Assembly: GCA_947579665.1 (NCBI GenBank)
Contig: OX388348.1
Coordinates: 2,852,001 to 2,916,000, forward strand
Length of the DNA stretch: 64,000 nt
Direction of reading: 5' to 3'
From: Sympetrum striolatum
Taxonomy: Eukaryota > Arthropoda > Insecta > Odonata > Libellulidae
Of this stretch, positions 23,301-35,405 are shown piece by piece (the stretch's first letter is position 1; each line of letters starts with the position of its first letter). The notes below the pieces were generated by a model that was given only the letters and a program-made list of their open reading frames with translations, had not been told where the DNA came from and did not search any database. The position numbers were made by a program, and so were the translations under genes.

Positions 23301-23739
23301 TGCGTGGAGCTATCAGTGATGGAACTCAACTTTGGGCAGACGAGGGATTAAAACAATTTAATTTCAATGGAAAAATACTTATAAAAGTTCAACAACTTCT
23401 TAGAAAAACTTAATAATAATATTTATCATAATTCAGTTAATAAAAGCCATATATTTTGAAGATCATCTAATTTCATCAATGAAATATATTTTTGATACGA
23501 GGCCTTTTGAATTTAAATTACTTCGTATCTTAGAACTTAGGGTAGACTTAACTAAAAATACTTTTTTCAACAAATTATGTCAATTATTATATTAATTATG
23601 ATATTATTCGAAGGGAACGTAATAAACGATTCCAGTGGTATAAGTCTCATCTTTTCATTTCTTTACGTTATGGATTCTTACTACGAAGTCGTGCCTCAAG
23701 CTAATGATAATATACATAGCGCAATATATTGTGAACGTA
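20380..23739. other. Unassigned sequence with purine-rich block
   Basis: A purine-rich strand spans about 20740-21120. Open frames at 21121-21501 (plus, 126 codons) and 22375-22908 (minus, 177 codons) resemble no known protein. Near 21588 and 21617 there is a short tandem repeat of ATTCGAAATACTT. No mobile element recognised. Confidence 0.4.
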
Positions 23740-23800
23740 GGAACAAAGTGAGTAGAAACCAACTTTTTAGTATTGTAAAAGTTGGTTTCACTATTGTTCC
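23740..23800. ncRNA. Candidate small-RNA hairpin (pre-miRNA-like)
   Basis: A roughly 61-base imperfect inverted repeat. The left arm begins GGAACAAAGTGAGTAG and ends AAACCAACTTTT. The right arm is AAAAGTTGGTTTCACTATTG then TTCC, with a loop of about ten bases between. The stem has about 22 pairs with one bulged segment, matching an arthropod pre-miRNA in length and shape. It could equally be a tiny palindromic repeat; no family name is assigned. Confidence 0.35.
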
Positions 23801-26800
23801 TGAAGGATCCATACCACGAAGTCACGGCCCAAGAAGTTGTATTCTTTTAGATTCTATTGTGAACTTAATCGAAATTTTTGGGAAGCAATGCACTTTCGTA
23901 TTTTGACATTTTCTTCGTCACTAAATTTCTTTCTGCTCCAATAAATCGCAACAAATTTGGTCAACGGTCGAATAACATACAAAACGAAACACGCAGAGAA
24001 AGACAAGCGTGAAAGAGAAAAACGGAGATTAAGTATTGAGGCTGCTCAAGTTTATCATTGCCACCAAGTGAGTAAACTAATTTTTCGTATGAAAATCCGT
24101 TATGATTTTCGGTGCTCGATGAATTTTCTCTAGTTGTCAAGTAATCAAACAATAATGCTGAATATTCCGAACACCCCTCGTATTATTTATAACTAGAACT
24201 AGAATGCCATTACAATCATGACAAAAGATACATTGACGTCTCTGACAGCAAAGCAATCAATCAAAGAGCTGCTTCTTCGGCAGCTTCCTTCGGGGATGAG
24301 AAAATCCGTTGTTTTGACTGATTCCGCTGCGACCACTTACGAGTACTTGTTTGGCTAGTTATATATGACCACGATGGAGGGAAGACTAACGAGAATCATC
24401 CCTTTCTCGAGGATAGATCTTTGCGTATGATTGACTTTGAAATCTATGTAATATTACGCACGTAGAGTGTATACATTTGTCAAGCTTTCTTCTTAATATG
24501 TCCATTCTGATCCCCTTTTTAAAATGAATTCATCGTCCTATATCAACAACCAGTAATCTAAAATGATAAATGTGTAAAAGAAATTAGATGTATTCCTTGA
24601 ATGCGTAATTACCGACCAAATCATTGACTTCGACTATTTTTTTCGAAAACCTATACATAGCGAAGATACCCTACATTTAGGACTATGTATACTAACTATA
24701 AGTTAGATGATTCCTTCTATTTTGATGAAGTGGTCATGGTCAGAAAGGTTTAAAAAAATTCACGATGCGTAAATCTTTCTTTCCTGATTGTACATACGAT
24801 TTCTCCTGTCTTTTGTTCTGTTTATTGTAATATATATATATACATATATGTATTCTGATTCAATTCAACGTCCTTAAATCACGAAACTTCAATATTCGAG
24901 TATTGGAGACATTAAAGTGATTCTTCTAACTGATATCATAGAATAGTCATAGTTTATAGTTACGGATTACTGAACAGAAAGTGAAAGAAAACTTTATTGC
25001 ATTCAGAGTAAAATTCGCATTTTTAACAATGATACTTCAGGAAACTTTTCTCATCCAAAGGCAGAGTATCGACTGGAATATGTATCGCTAGTACGTAGTA
25101 GTATTACTGTAGTAGTAGTAGTCCATTGGTGTAGGTATTCCACCTCAACATCTTTCGACTGTTGATGTCGGACACAGAGTAATTGGATGGCTCCCGCTGA
25201 CATAATTATAGCAGATTAAATACGGTAGCAGATCTGGTGTAAGTTAAAGAGGTTCTTTCCGCCCACTTGCTTTTCCCTAATATCTTGAGCCGACTTCTCA
25301 TAATTGATTTCCTTAGCGCGCGTGCCCCGATGTGACCCGCTTAATCTGGCTAAGCCATCCACTTGTAGCCGCCCAAACAGTTTTGCAGACACGCGTACCA
25401 GAGCGGATATTTACGGACGCGAATCCCCAGAAATCTCTTCAAATACCGCGGAGTCACGGAATAAAGAGTATCAAAGGCCGGAGATTACGAGCATCTCTGC
25501 TTTAACATACACTGAAGCACCACTGACATCTCACTAGCAGCTCCGGATGTAGCAAAGATTTCAGCATGACCAAAGATTCAATTGCTTCAATTCCTTTACT
25601 AAAGGGTAGTATCCTTAATATACTTATCTAAAAATATACATTGAAGTACTCAACACTTAAATCAACGCCATCTTGCCCTACTTATGAGAATGCTGCAATG
25701 AAATAATTTGGTAACCACAGAGGTGAATGTTGCCTCAAACAATCTGTACGTTGGTATTTCCTTTCGTAGGATCTAAAGAAAAAAAGATAAATATTGAGTA
25801 TTATATATGTTTAAACTGTAAGTAACTAACTATAATAATTAACTACTTAACAATATATTTTTTGCTTTGTTTACAGTAACTAATATAATTAGACAGCTAT
25901 GACTGTTGCTGGATCCACTAATATAAAAAAATGAACAACCCAAGCAATTGTAAGCTACTTCATTACACATCACTGAATGTTTATCGATAATAATCCAACC
26001 ATTCAATAATTTTAATCGACTTAAGTTGTGAAACCGTTTCTAGCGTAAATTGGAAAAAGTACGCTAAATAGTAATAGAACACCTTTGGCAAAGGTTTAAT
26101 TGATCTTTTAAAAGAAACCAATATTTCAATTCTAATTAAACGCTGAAGGTTTATTTATGCATTTATCTTAAAGGTTTTCTTAAAATGGCTCATTTACGAT
26201 AAACATTTTTCTGTTGCTTATAACTTAAAATAAATTTTCTTAAGCGTTAACGTCTCGAATGAAATATCACTAGAGAAAATACAAAGTACATATATCACGA
26301 GTATAAATCATCACGAGACACATCTACTTGATTTGCGTATAGCCCTTTTTTTAACAAACTGATTTTCTGGTATTCCACGCCTTAAATAAATATCGCTAAC
26401 GGCTTTCTCGTCATACTTTTATTGATAACCAAAGAATGAGGATAAGGCAACGTAACCTACTACCATTGAAGCACTCAAACTTCTAATACAGAACCTGTTT
26501 TCTTTCACCCAATAGCGGGCGTTAATGTTTTCAGGTGGGCGAGCCATTTACAAGATTATAAAATCGGCAGTGGATGAAGACAAAGAGCGTAAGTTCACAA
26601 TTAAAGAATTTTAATCGCACTTTGAAAGGATAATGAGGAAAAATATTTTTCGCCCAAAATGATATTCTAAGAATAATTATTTTTGAGGGAAAAAGATATT
26701 AAGGTGAAAATGTAAAAATATCTTTGAATGTATTATCCGTAATATATAGTACTTACTTACATATTTTTCTGTAAATGTAAAGATTGATGAAAATTTAATT

Positions 26801-29800
26801 TGCTTCTAATTGTGCGCTCGACATAGACACCAATTTACAGAACCATATTTTGTTCTAAAATGTAAATGTTTAGTTTCGATAACCATTATTATAAAAAAAT
26901 CATTCACTTTCATAACCGCTAAATTAAGTTATTGGAATGTCGGTATGGGAATTATATTGCACACAGGTATAAAAAAGTAGGTACTTGTTAGTTAGACAAC
27001 GTTAGTTGACGACCTCTATAACAACCCAGTCTTTTACAGAGAAGATGGCGAGATAACAGGGAGGCATTACTTCACAGCTTACCCAAAATTACCATATTTA
27101 TGGAGTGAGGAATGCGCAGAATTAATTAAGTCGGATTATATTCTCTTTTCTCGGCCGCGATTCAATCTTTGCAAACGGAGAAGAATACACGAGTTTGAAG
27201 CTCAAAATGGAATCAAAGCGATTTTTTTTCGCCGGTGAATAAATATGGCGAAAAACGCATTCCCAGAATGCACCGGAAAGCAATCTGACGGTGCGATCGA
27301 GCAGCAAAAGCAATCGAAAGAATCGACGATCACCTCATCCGCCACATTAATAGGAATGTGCGCTTCTTCCGGTCCATCGAACTCATCAATGCACCGCTAA
27401 CAGTAATAGAGTCTCGCTTAATTCAGCTCATTAACACATTTTGAGAATGCAGTTAAGAAACAGCGGTAGGTAGCATTTGTGGTAAGTATAGATAAATAAA
27501 TAAACCCAAATTTAAAGGTAATTCTTCGTGTTCATTAATATATATGTCCTTAAGGTTCGAACATCTAAATGTATTTACCGTTAATTTTCGCAGATTAGAC
27601 GAGGTATAATTTCCGTCAAAGTTTTGTTGTTTTAGCATGTATAACAATACGAAAAACTGCTTATGAATTTAGTAAAGATCAGCGATAACCATCTCGATAA
27701 TAATACTGCACAGTGTATTCGTAATTATGTCGTTTTAGTAATTTTTCGAATTGAATAAATATTATATTCTTGTATTGCTTTGCGATTGTTGCAAACATTC
27801 ATACTGATTCGATCATTCGGTTAGTGTCCATGACTATGAGTAACTCCATAAACATAACTTTTCATATTTATTTTGTTTTGGTTGTGATTTACTAATGTTA
27901 CATAACTAAATAGTCATATCTAGTAATGCCTTGTTTTTTTTCTCTTTAAGCTTACAATCGCTCATACCAAATAAGAAACGCAAGTACTTCTTCGTAGTTC
28001 TGTAATTATTTAATTCTATTTTTTGAAAAGCTTCCGTCGGAAATCCTATCTCCTAAAACGAAGCAAAATCATCATGAGGAACATTTTCATAGCCGAAAGA
28101 TTACTATGTCGTCATACGTAAAATTTAAATAGTTTATTCAAGTAACTTAGAGGAGCCCAGTGTTCAAGACACGATTTGAATTGAAGAAAAGGTGGCCGCA
28201 TTATTACCATGGAGTAGTTTTGGAAAAATCAGTACTTCAAATTTCAATTAGGGGAAAAAATCATGTTAGGGTATGATGTTGTAAAAAATACGTAAGCATT
28301 TGAAGAAAAAAATGGCAATAACTATTTTGCGCTAATATGAAAAATTCCAAATTGCAAGAAAGACGTACTTTTTTAAAGGAAATACGAATTTCTTTATATA
28401 ATTGAAAACAATGCTAAAACCCCAGCCTTAAGTCGATAGGCGGCTTACTGGGAACGAGTGTAGTTATATTTCTGAAAATGGAACTTTAATTGTAACCTCA
28501 CAGTCGCTCCTTCATAACATTCGCGTACAATTCGTTGACAATCCCGTCTCAAAGGATTTGCCCCAAAAGTACACTGTTTGAAATCCGAAAAACATATAAC
28601 GTAAACTCCGAAAAAATCGCTGCTAAGACCTATTCACACAACTTTCCCGAACGGGGGACAATGAAAAAATATTCCTCCATCTTCTCAACACCTTGTCATA
28701 CAGAAAGTGACCACGAGATAGGCTCCAAACTTTCCGCAAGTTTCTGAAAACTCAATCGATCCCAAACAACCCATTCACGCCCGACAAATAGGTGTTTGCA
28801 CTCCGAAGGTCACTTTCGAAAAACCTTTCTCCAGAATTCTCCAAAAATGCAACCCATGCTATCAAAACCGTACGCTGGGTATTCCCCGCGATGCCTACCC
28901 CCCCTTGCCTCCGTCGACCCTCGTGGAAATAGGGAGGCCTCTAAAACCCTAGGGCCCTCGGTAAGGGACTCTGCCAAGCGGAAACAAAGGATGGGAAGGC
29001 TGCGGATAGAACACCGGTTCGTCCAGTAGGGTGAGCCCACCCTCCGGACCCCCTTCCGAGGACCTACCAGCGGGGTGTGCCCTCCCCCCACCCGATGCAG
29101 CCTTCTGCTTCTCCCCAAACAGCTAATCCCTCCCTTTTGTACGTGTGTGTGTCTTTTCCAACCTTTGGTCCCCTTCCCAGGCAGTTGTCATGGTGACGCT
29201 CTCCGGCCAATGAGCCCATGGGAATTCGAATCCGATGGTGGCGCCGGGGGTAATTCCGAAATTAAGTATCGAAATCGATTATCGGAAGGTATCTGCAAGA
29301 AAAGGACTAAAAGAGGGTAAATGCAATTGCAGCTGAGTCTCTGGATGAGGAACGGATGTACCCAGTACAGTCCTCTGGCTCAGGTAAGAACTAGGCAAAA
29401 AATCTTGTCTCAGAAGGCAGGATTCTACCGGTTAAGATATCTAAGCTCGCTTTACATGTTATTTTCACGATAAATGATTGAATTTAAACAACGGATAATT
29501 GAGCCAAGCCATGCTAAGTGCAGTTGCATTTTCTAAAAAATCTACTTCAACCGCCTGAAATGGCTATTATTATAAAATCCTATTGACATTCCAATATTGT
29601 GTTTTTGAATCGGGAGGGATTCGCATCGCCTAAAAAGATAAGTTTCTCGAAACGTTAAAGAGAGAATAGTGATCAGAGTATAGATTCTCTTATAAATCGA
29701 AAAATAATTTGCTTCAAATTAAAATGATATAGGGGGAAAAGAATACAGGGGAAAATCCTGAAGATTAGGTGCTGGAAAAGGGCAATGGAAAAAATTCTTC

Positions 29801-29946
29801 ACAACAAAGGAAAAAATCGTTCCATCACGTTGACTAAGGATGATCAGAAGATAAGGCGGCAATTGTATAAAAACAAAATAGGAGGAATGAATTGAAAGGT
29901 ACTGTGCAGTAACATTCAAATCCGCCGCTTCTTCCTCGATAATCAT
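23801..29946. other. Unassigned AT-rich sequence
   Basis: Holds a short TA-rich microsatellite (24829-24853) and a few AGT triplets near 25098-25122. A GC-rich block at about 28850-29250 is open in several frames without protein resemblance. Otherwise nothing recognised. Confidence 0.4.
24829..24853. repeat. Imperfect (TA)n microsatellite
   Basis: TA dinucleotides with one interrupting ACA. Confidence 0.85.
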
Positions 29947-30006
29947 AACATTTACATTTACATTAGTACCCCGCGAGTCGCACTAAGGCGTATAGCAGAT
30001 GGTGTG
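29947..30006 (-). mobile_element. LINE/SINE-like 3' end fragment with hexanucleotide tail
   Basis: On the minus strand the fragment reads CACCATCTGCTATACGCC, a short gap, GCGACTCGCGGGGTA, then a tail of (ATGTAA)-type repeats. The same hairpin-forming core recurs at 33072-33121 (minus) and 41056-41113 (plus), each followed by a different short microsatellite-like tail, as expected of a retroposon 3' end. Confidence 0.55.
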
Positions 30007-30331
30007 GAACGCCAAACTACCTAAATAATTTCCAAATTAGCGCACCTAATATTTTCCGGAAAAAGGGACCTATGAAGGCCATCCTTTCTCGATATAATCT
30101 CACGATATCTTGAGTCGAGATCATGACGCCGCGTATTTCGTCACATAAATCACTGTTTAAAAATTTCTCGAATAATTTTTGCCTATACTCAGTTCTTCTC
30201 CTCTTAAGAGATTATCACCATAAGCAACTTTAGCTCTCACTATTCTCAGAGTGATTACCCCAACGGAACAGTTTGTAAGCCATACAGTTGTTTTCCTTGA
30301 GAAATATATCATTTACGTCTGCGGCTACACA

Positions 30332-30480
30332 ATTAGTAGTAGTATTATTAAAAGTGCTTCGAAGGCTTAGTGCGATTTCGCACATTGGGCTCCACTGGGA
30401 ATCGAACCTGAGACCGGTTTTGACCCCACAGTTATTCATGGTGCGATTGATTCTAACCGTGAAACAACGATCGACTCCGG
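30332..30480 (-). mobile_element. tRNA-derived SINE copy, minus strand
   Basis: On the minus strand: a head ending in a B box (CAGGTTCGATTCCCAGTGG), then GAGCCCAATGTGCGAAATCG, a CGAAGCACTTTTAATAATAC body end and an ACT tail. It is the same family as 12576-12683 with a longer but divergent 5' head. No clear target duplication found. Confidence 0.75.
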
Positions 30481-33071
30481 ATGGTTCACCTTATCGAAAG
30501 AATGCCTATATCTGGGCGGATAAGTATTTCTCTGTATTTCACTAAGTACACTAAATCAGTAAAGAACGAACGCCAACTCCGAGAGATATCGACAAAACGT
30601 TATAGGGAAGTGATCGCAAGGACGGATAATTATTTTTGGTCGTTTTTTTCCAGGCTATTAGAGGTGCTAATAGGCTGGATTGAGTAATACTGATGTTTTT
30701 ATACCCCCTGCTCCTCTGGGAATATATCACACCCTAAAATCTAGACTGTGAAAACAAGAGGAAATACTTCGCACCCTTTGTAGGATAGCTCTTCAAGATA
30801 AGTTTCCTTGGCTTCTAAAGAAATGTAATGCTCGTTCTCATAGTAGTTTTCGTTAGTTTGGCTACCGCTAATGGCATTAAGTCATCACAAAACACCAATA
30901 AACCCTCAGAAATATGGACAGATTAAAGCAAAGAAAGCATAAGGAGTGGTTTACAACGTTAAAGTTCGTCGAGGGCAATGTTGCTTGAGCTCCAAATCGG
31001 TAGCACGGATAAACGCGGCCTGTAATCCAATTGACGAGACTTGCTTATGAAGAGGCTAGATTATGGAGTCGAATCCCCAATTTGGGAAAGGAATCGCCCA
31101 ACCAACACCAAAGTGCGAGGCTAACACCAAAGACCCACGGATTAAATCTCAAGTAGGATTTCTTCACCTCTCGAAAAGTGTGTCAAAAATCAGCAATGTT
31201 TCCATTCCGGCGGCTTAAAAAGCGGGATTCCACAAAGGAAGACTCGAAAGAGCATCGCTTAAACGGTGTGTTCAGACGCCAAAACACTTGTCGAATGCTC
31301 TCTGAGCTCAAAATACTCCCTTTAAACCATTCCAATCCGATTTTGATAGCTTAAGCATCCCCTTTACATCCGATGGGCAAACAAAACTAAAGTGGCCGAG
31401 GTGTTCTGATTAACCGATTTTTCGAACAAAGGCATTCGGGCAATCCGACCAAATCCTCTTCCATCGCAAACTTCGAAAAAATTACCTCGTGCCCTACCCC
31501 AACACACCTCCATCTTTGATTCCCCGACTGAAAAAGTGATACATTTTTACTTTCGACCGCTGCACCGTGACGTGGGATGAGAGAAGACCGCTGATTCCTC
31601 CGAATATCACCCAGAATCCCCCGCGCGCTCGTACGTTAAGTGTGCGTACGATCAAGGTAGATCCCCGCAGGGGAGGATTACTTTTTTAGGGGTGTATGAG
31701 GAAGGGAAAAGGGTGCACGCCTCAAATCCCATAGCCGAATGTTTAAAGAAGGAAGGAGATGTCGGTCGGGGTTTATTGTGCACGGATCTCTTCTGAAACG
31801 CTGCCCTATAAACTCAAGAGGGTATAGAAGTAGTTTTAGATAGTACCGAAATGCACTGTCTTCGATGCAATATACGTTTTTTCGTTGATGATCAATCGCC
31901 CGCATCTAAACACGAGGATATATTATTTTATTTATATTTATTGAGCAGGATTTATCATGTAGAATTCAACAGCAGAGTGTACTTGTCATTGTTGAAATTA
32001 TATACCAGCTATTATTTTGGGTCTATTATAGAATGCCTTCGCGAAAGAAACTTTAAATTTTGAAATATTCTTGGAATTCCGATCTAGATATTAAAGACCA
32101 ATCTATCGTTTTCCCTGTAAATTTTAGAGAATAGGCTAGTGTTCATTTTCGATTTAACGATGTTGCTTTTCTTAAAAAGAAGCAACAGAGTCACTTACAT
32201 TATCGCATAATTAAATAGCATAAATATACAGGAATATGTTTAGCTGCGCATACAACACATTTCCGATTTTATATCATAACCACATTTACCTTCATGCTAC
32301 TCTAAGGCAAAAATAAGCGAACTATTCTTAAGGCCTCGAGGAAACAGTCGCTTTCTAATCGGAAAAGAACGATATTAGATATCGATTTGCTCTCTCGAAG
32401 GTCCATGATTACAGGAAGGATCTCACACTCGTAAAGATGCGTATCGGTCTGAATCCACCGAATAGTAATACTCGAATAGCTCCTTACAGATGGGATTCTA
32501 AATGGTATTCTGTCCCCAAGCGATATCCATCCGGACTTGCCCGATACACCGCTGTAGCTCTCCATTGACTCCATTATCGTTCTCTCGGAGTGAGCATAAA
32601 GGAGAATAACCTGAAGAAGCTACTTCAGTGCTTATACTACGTAGCTCAACGAGCCATTTCATGACAATTGTTTAACAACGTGCAGGATTATTCCCAACCC
32701 TTCCGTTATTGCAGTTCAATTCGAAGACCTCTAATTAATCCAATACATCAATAATTCAAGTCGAAGAGAATCTCCCCTGCTGAGCTATCTCCGATTTAGG
32801 TATGATAACAATGATAAAATAGTAAAACAATATGGTCTGGGTAAAAACTTCACATGTAAGGGATCAGGCTAGTAATAAGGAGGAATACATTTCTATTTTA
32901 TTGAGAAAGTAGGTTTGAACTTCTTTTATATCACGGATTTAAAGAATACGGTACGCTATTCAGTCAATAAATTTAAATCGTAGCCCCTTGAGCAAATTGT
33001 CAGTAAAATATTAAAATATACATTGCATGAAAAGAAAAACTTTACAAAATTCCCTCAGCATGTTACGAGAT
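30481..33071. other. Unassigned sequence
   Basis: No gene or repeat recognised. A possible degraded B box lies on the minus strand near 31075 (GGGGATTCGACTCC), without a convincing tRNA fold. Confidence 0.4.
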
Positions 33072-33121
33072 TAGATATAGATATACACCCTGCGAGCCGC
33101 CAGAGGCGTATGGCAGGGGGG
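33072..33121 (-). mobile_element. LINE/SINE-like 3' end fragment
   Basis: On the minus strand: CCCCCTGCCATACGCCTCTG, then GCGGCTCGCAGGGTG followed by a TATATCTATATC tail. It shares the core hairpin with 29947-30006 and 41056-41113. Confidence 0.6.
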
Positions 33122-34773
33122 ATATGTGTTATGTATGTGTGCTCGCTATCGTTACCTGAATTAAAACAGGTCCATTTTCTATAAGATAATTTATATCGGA
33201 TCGAGAATAGAATCTGATTTTAAAGTCGCATTTCGGAACGCTCTTTACTAAACAGCGAAGCTCTGTAAACAAGAGCCCACAAAGCTTTAACGTTACATCT
33301 TATGCCTTGTCAGGGGATGGTCGCAGCGGCATCCGAACCCTAGCATAAGAGGCCCTTAAATCCAACCCATGGCCCTCGAGCATCCCTGCATCTCCATCTC
33401 CCTGCATCCACACAGAGCGGCAATGGCGGTCGATGCGATCCGCGGCATGGCAAGAAGTGGGCGGAGCCAAAGACCGTGGGAGGTGCCGGAGGGCGGAACC
33501 GGCTCTGCGCCGTCCTTCTTATGTGGTCCACCATTCGGGTACCGCGCTAGAGTACAGCGCATGCGCACAACTGTGGTCCGCTCCTCACTCCACATTCGAA
33601 CTTGGCAATCCTACCTTCCCTTCAAAGTGCTCTTTTTTCATTCCATCCTCCCCTCGCGTCCACTTTCTTACTCGGATGATGCTGCATGGACCACTTTCCC
33701 CCAGGCAATAGTCACACCCCATGCATTGCGTTCCTTTTTCTGCCGACCCCTATCGCATTCTCTTCCTTCCTTTCGATGCTTCAACTTCCCTCCTTCTTTT
33801 CTAGGATTAGCAGTGAAGGAAAGTTTAAGTTTCAGCGCGTTCATGCTTCACTTAAACTTTACTTCGTAAAAGGTTACCAAGATAGACTGCCCTGTGCATT
33901 TCAAACCTCGTTTTAGCACGTCTATAGCGATGTTTATTAGTATTTCACGTATTCTATCCTGTAAATTTCCTTACTATATTCATAGTTTTGGCTTTTGAAA
34001 TATCCTTTTAACATTAACTTCGCTAACTACTATCATAACAAACTTTGGCACCCACAATGTGCCAACTGACTCAAAAAAATATCAGGAATAGATCATTTCT
34101 CTTTATATTCAAGCGTTTACTCATACCTTTCCTATGTCTTTCTTTTCTTTCATCAAGCTTTAGCAAAAGATCAACTACTTCTTCCGTTCCCTTGTTATAT
34201 TCTAAAGCTACTTTTTTCAGAACAAATATCCAATGACAACTGAATGAAAAGGATAATGCTTACAATTAGCTAATATATGTTGACATACGCACTGTTTCCT
34301 AATTCATTGCTTCATATGCTGCAAAAGTTCAGGAGTCACGGTTTGTTTACCCGGCAAATATAAACACGCTCACAGACCGTTTGGTTGCCGTAAACTTTAT
34401 TTCTTTCATCGCCTCGTCTGTTCTGAAGAGCTGCTCTATTATTCTCGGTTGATAAATTTTCATCTTAAGCTTTCTTTTTTATCTCCTGAATCTAAAGCAG
34501 TATCGCTCTGATTCCGTCTTTCACCACTGACTATTTTTCAGTTACAACGTGCACTCAATGAGACCTTAAAACTCGATGTTCCCCAATTGTTTATTCTATC
34601 AACTTGAGACCAGGGAGAAAAAATTCGGCTCTTTTTTACGCTGCTGGGTCCATTTCATACACGTCAACCAACTAATTCTTTTTGCTCGGGCCCCCAATTC
34701 AGCTTCGCGCCGGAATACTTCGACCTCTCCTATCCATGGCCTCGCTTTGAGCACGTGAGCATAATTTGTTGCA
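33122..34773. other. Unassigned sequence with GC-rich block
   Basis: The block at about 33310-33600 is GC-rich with overlapping open frames on both strands (33369-33869 plus, 166 codons), low in complexity and unlike known proteins. 33600-33800 and 34080-34200 are pyrimidine-rich. Nothing else recognised. Confidence 0.4.
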
Positions 34774-34860
34774 GGCTCCCGGATAGCCATGTGGACAGCG
34801 CGTCTGCCTTTGGTGAAATCGGTCCCGGGTTCAAATTCCGGTGGGAGCCAACATGCAAAA
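34774..34860 (+). mobile_element. SINE with complete tRNA-like head
   Basis: The head runs from GGCTCCC at 34774 to GGGAGCC at 34843-34849, so the acceptor arms pair over 7 bp. The T arm is CCGGGTTCAAATTCCGG. It shares CAGCGCGT-TGCCTTTGGTGAAA with the head of the SINE at 12576. The D and anticodon arms do not fold well and a SINE-like tail (ACATGCAAAAGCAC) follows, so it is a retroposed tRNA relic and not a working tRNA gene. Confidence 0.7.
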
Positions 34861-35196
34861 GCACTTTTTCATTAAGTAAGATACAGAAATTGAAAAAGTT
34901 GAATTCGAAGCCATGGGGCTGGAAATTCAATAACGCCCAAAAATTAAGAGGGCATATAGTCTGCTGTTTTTTTAAATTTGTTGCCTTTCTCTCGCATTTC
35001 AACAACCAAACTTCCATCCCTTGAGTGTGGCACCTCAATGATTAAAGGTTCTATTTTTTTAAACTTAGGAAATTAGTAAAAAATAAGGTTATTTCTCTTG
35101 TCAGGCAAACAATAAATGGAATATTATCAGGAAGGAAGGGGTAAAGGGTAAATTGCACATAAGGGCGTGCACCCAGAAAAATGCCAAGGATAAATC

Positions 35197-35405
35197 GGAC
35201 TTGAAAAAAGTCTCATTGGGCCGGGAATCGAACCCGGGATTTTCCTCTATACGGGAGGCTGCCTTAAGCAGCCTTGTTCAGCAGCAGCAGCAAAGTTCCC
35301 AAAACGAATTGTTTTCTGTCTCGGTAGCCTAGTGGCTAAGGCAGCCTCCCGGATAGAGGAAGATCACGGGTTCGATTCCCGGCCCAGTCAGACTTTTTTC
35401 AAGGA
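35197..35405 (+). mobile_element. Palindromic tRNA-derived element (two tRNA-like halves, inverted), copy 1
   Basis: The right half holds a tRNA-like sequence at 35316-35390 with an A box TAGCCTAGTGG (35325-35335), a CCTC/GAGG anticodon-type stem, and a B box GGGTTCGATTCCC (35368-35380). The left half, 35197-35267, is its inverse from the middle of the tRNA to the outer end: it contains GGGAATCGAACCCGGG and ends in the same GACTTGAAAAAAGTC-type terminus that closes the right side (GACTTTTTTCAAGG). The two halves differ at only a few positions over about 70 bp, and a spacer with a CAG-type triplet run separates them. A second element of the same design lies at 42697-42899. Confidence 0.75.

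Noticed and set aside
33369..33869. Plus-strand open frame of 166 codons
   Set aside because: Low-complexity, GC- then pyrimidine-rich composition explains the lack of stops, and no family resemblance was seen.
34774..34850. Functional tRNA gene
   Set aside because: Acceptor and T arms pair, but the D and anticodon arms do not, and the sequence runs into a SINE-type tail; treated as a SINE.
35316..35390. Functional tRNA gene with anticodon-loop GGA
   Set aside because: A and B boxes are good, but the acceptor is imperfect, the conserved T before the anticodon is C, and the sequence is part of a repeated palindromic element.
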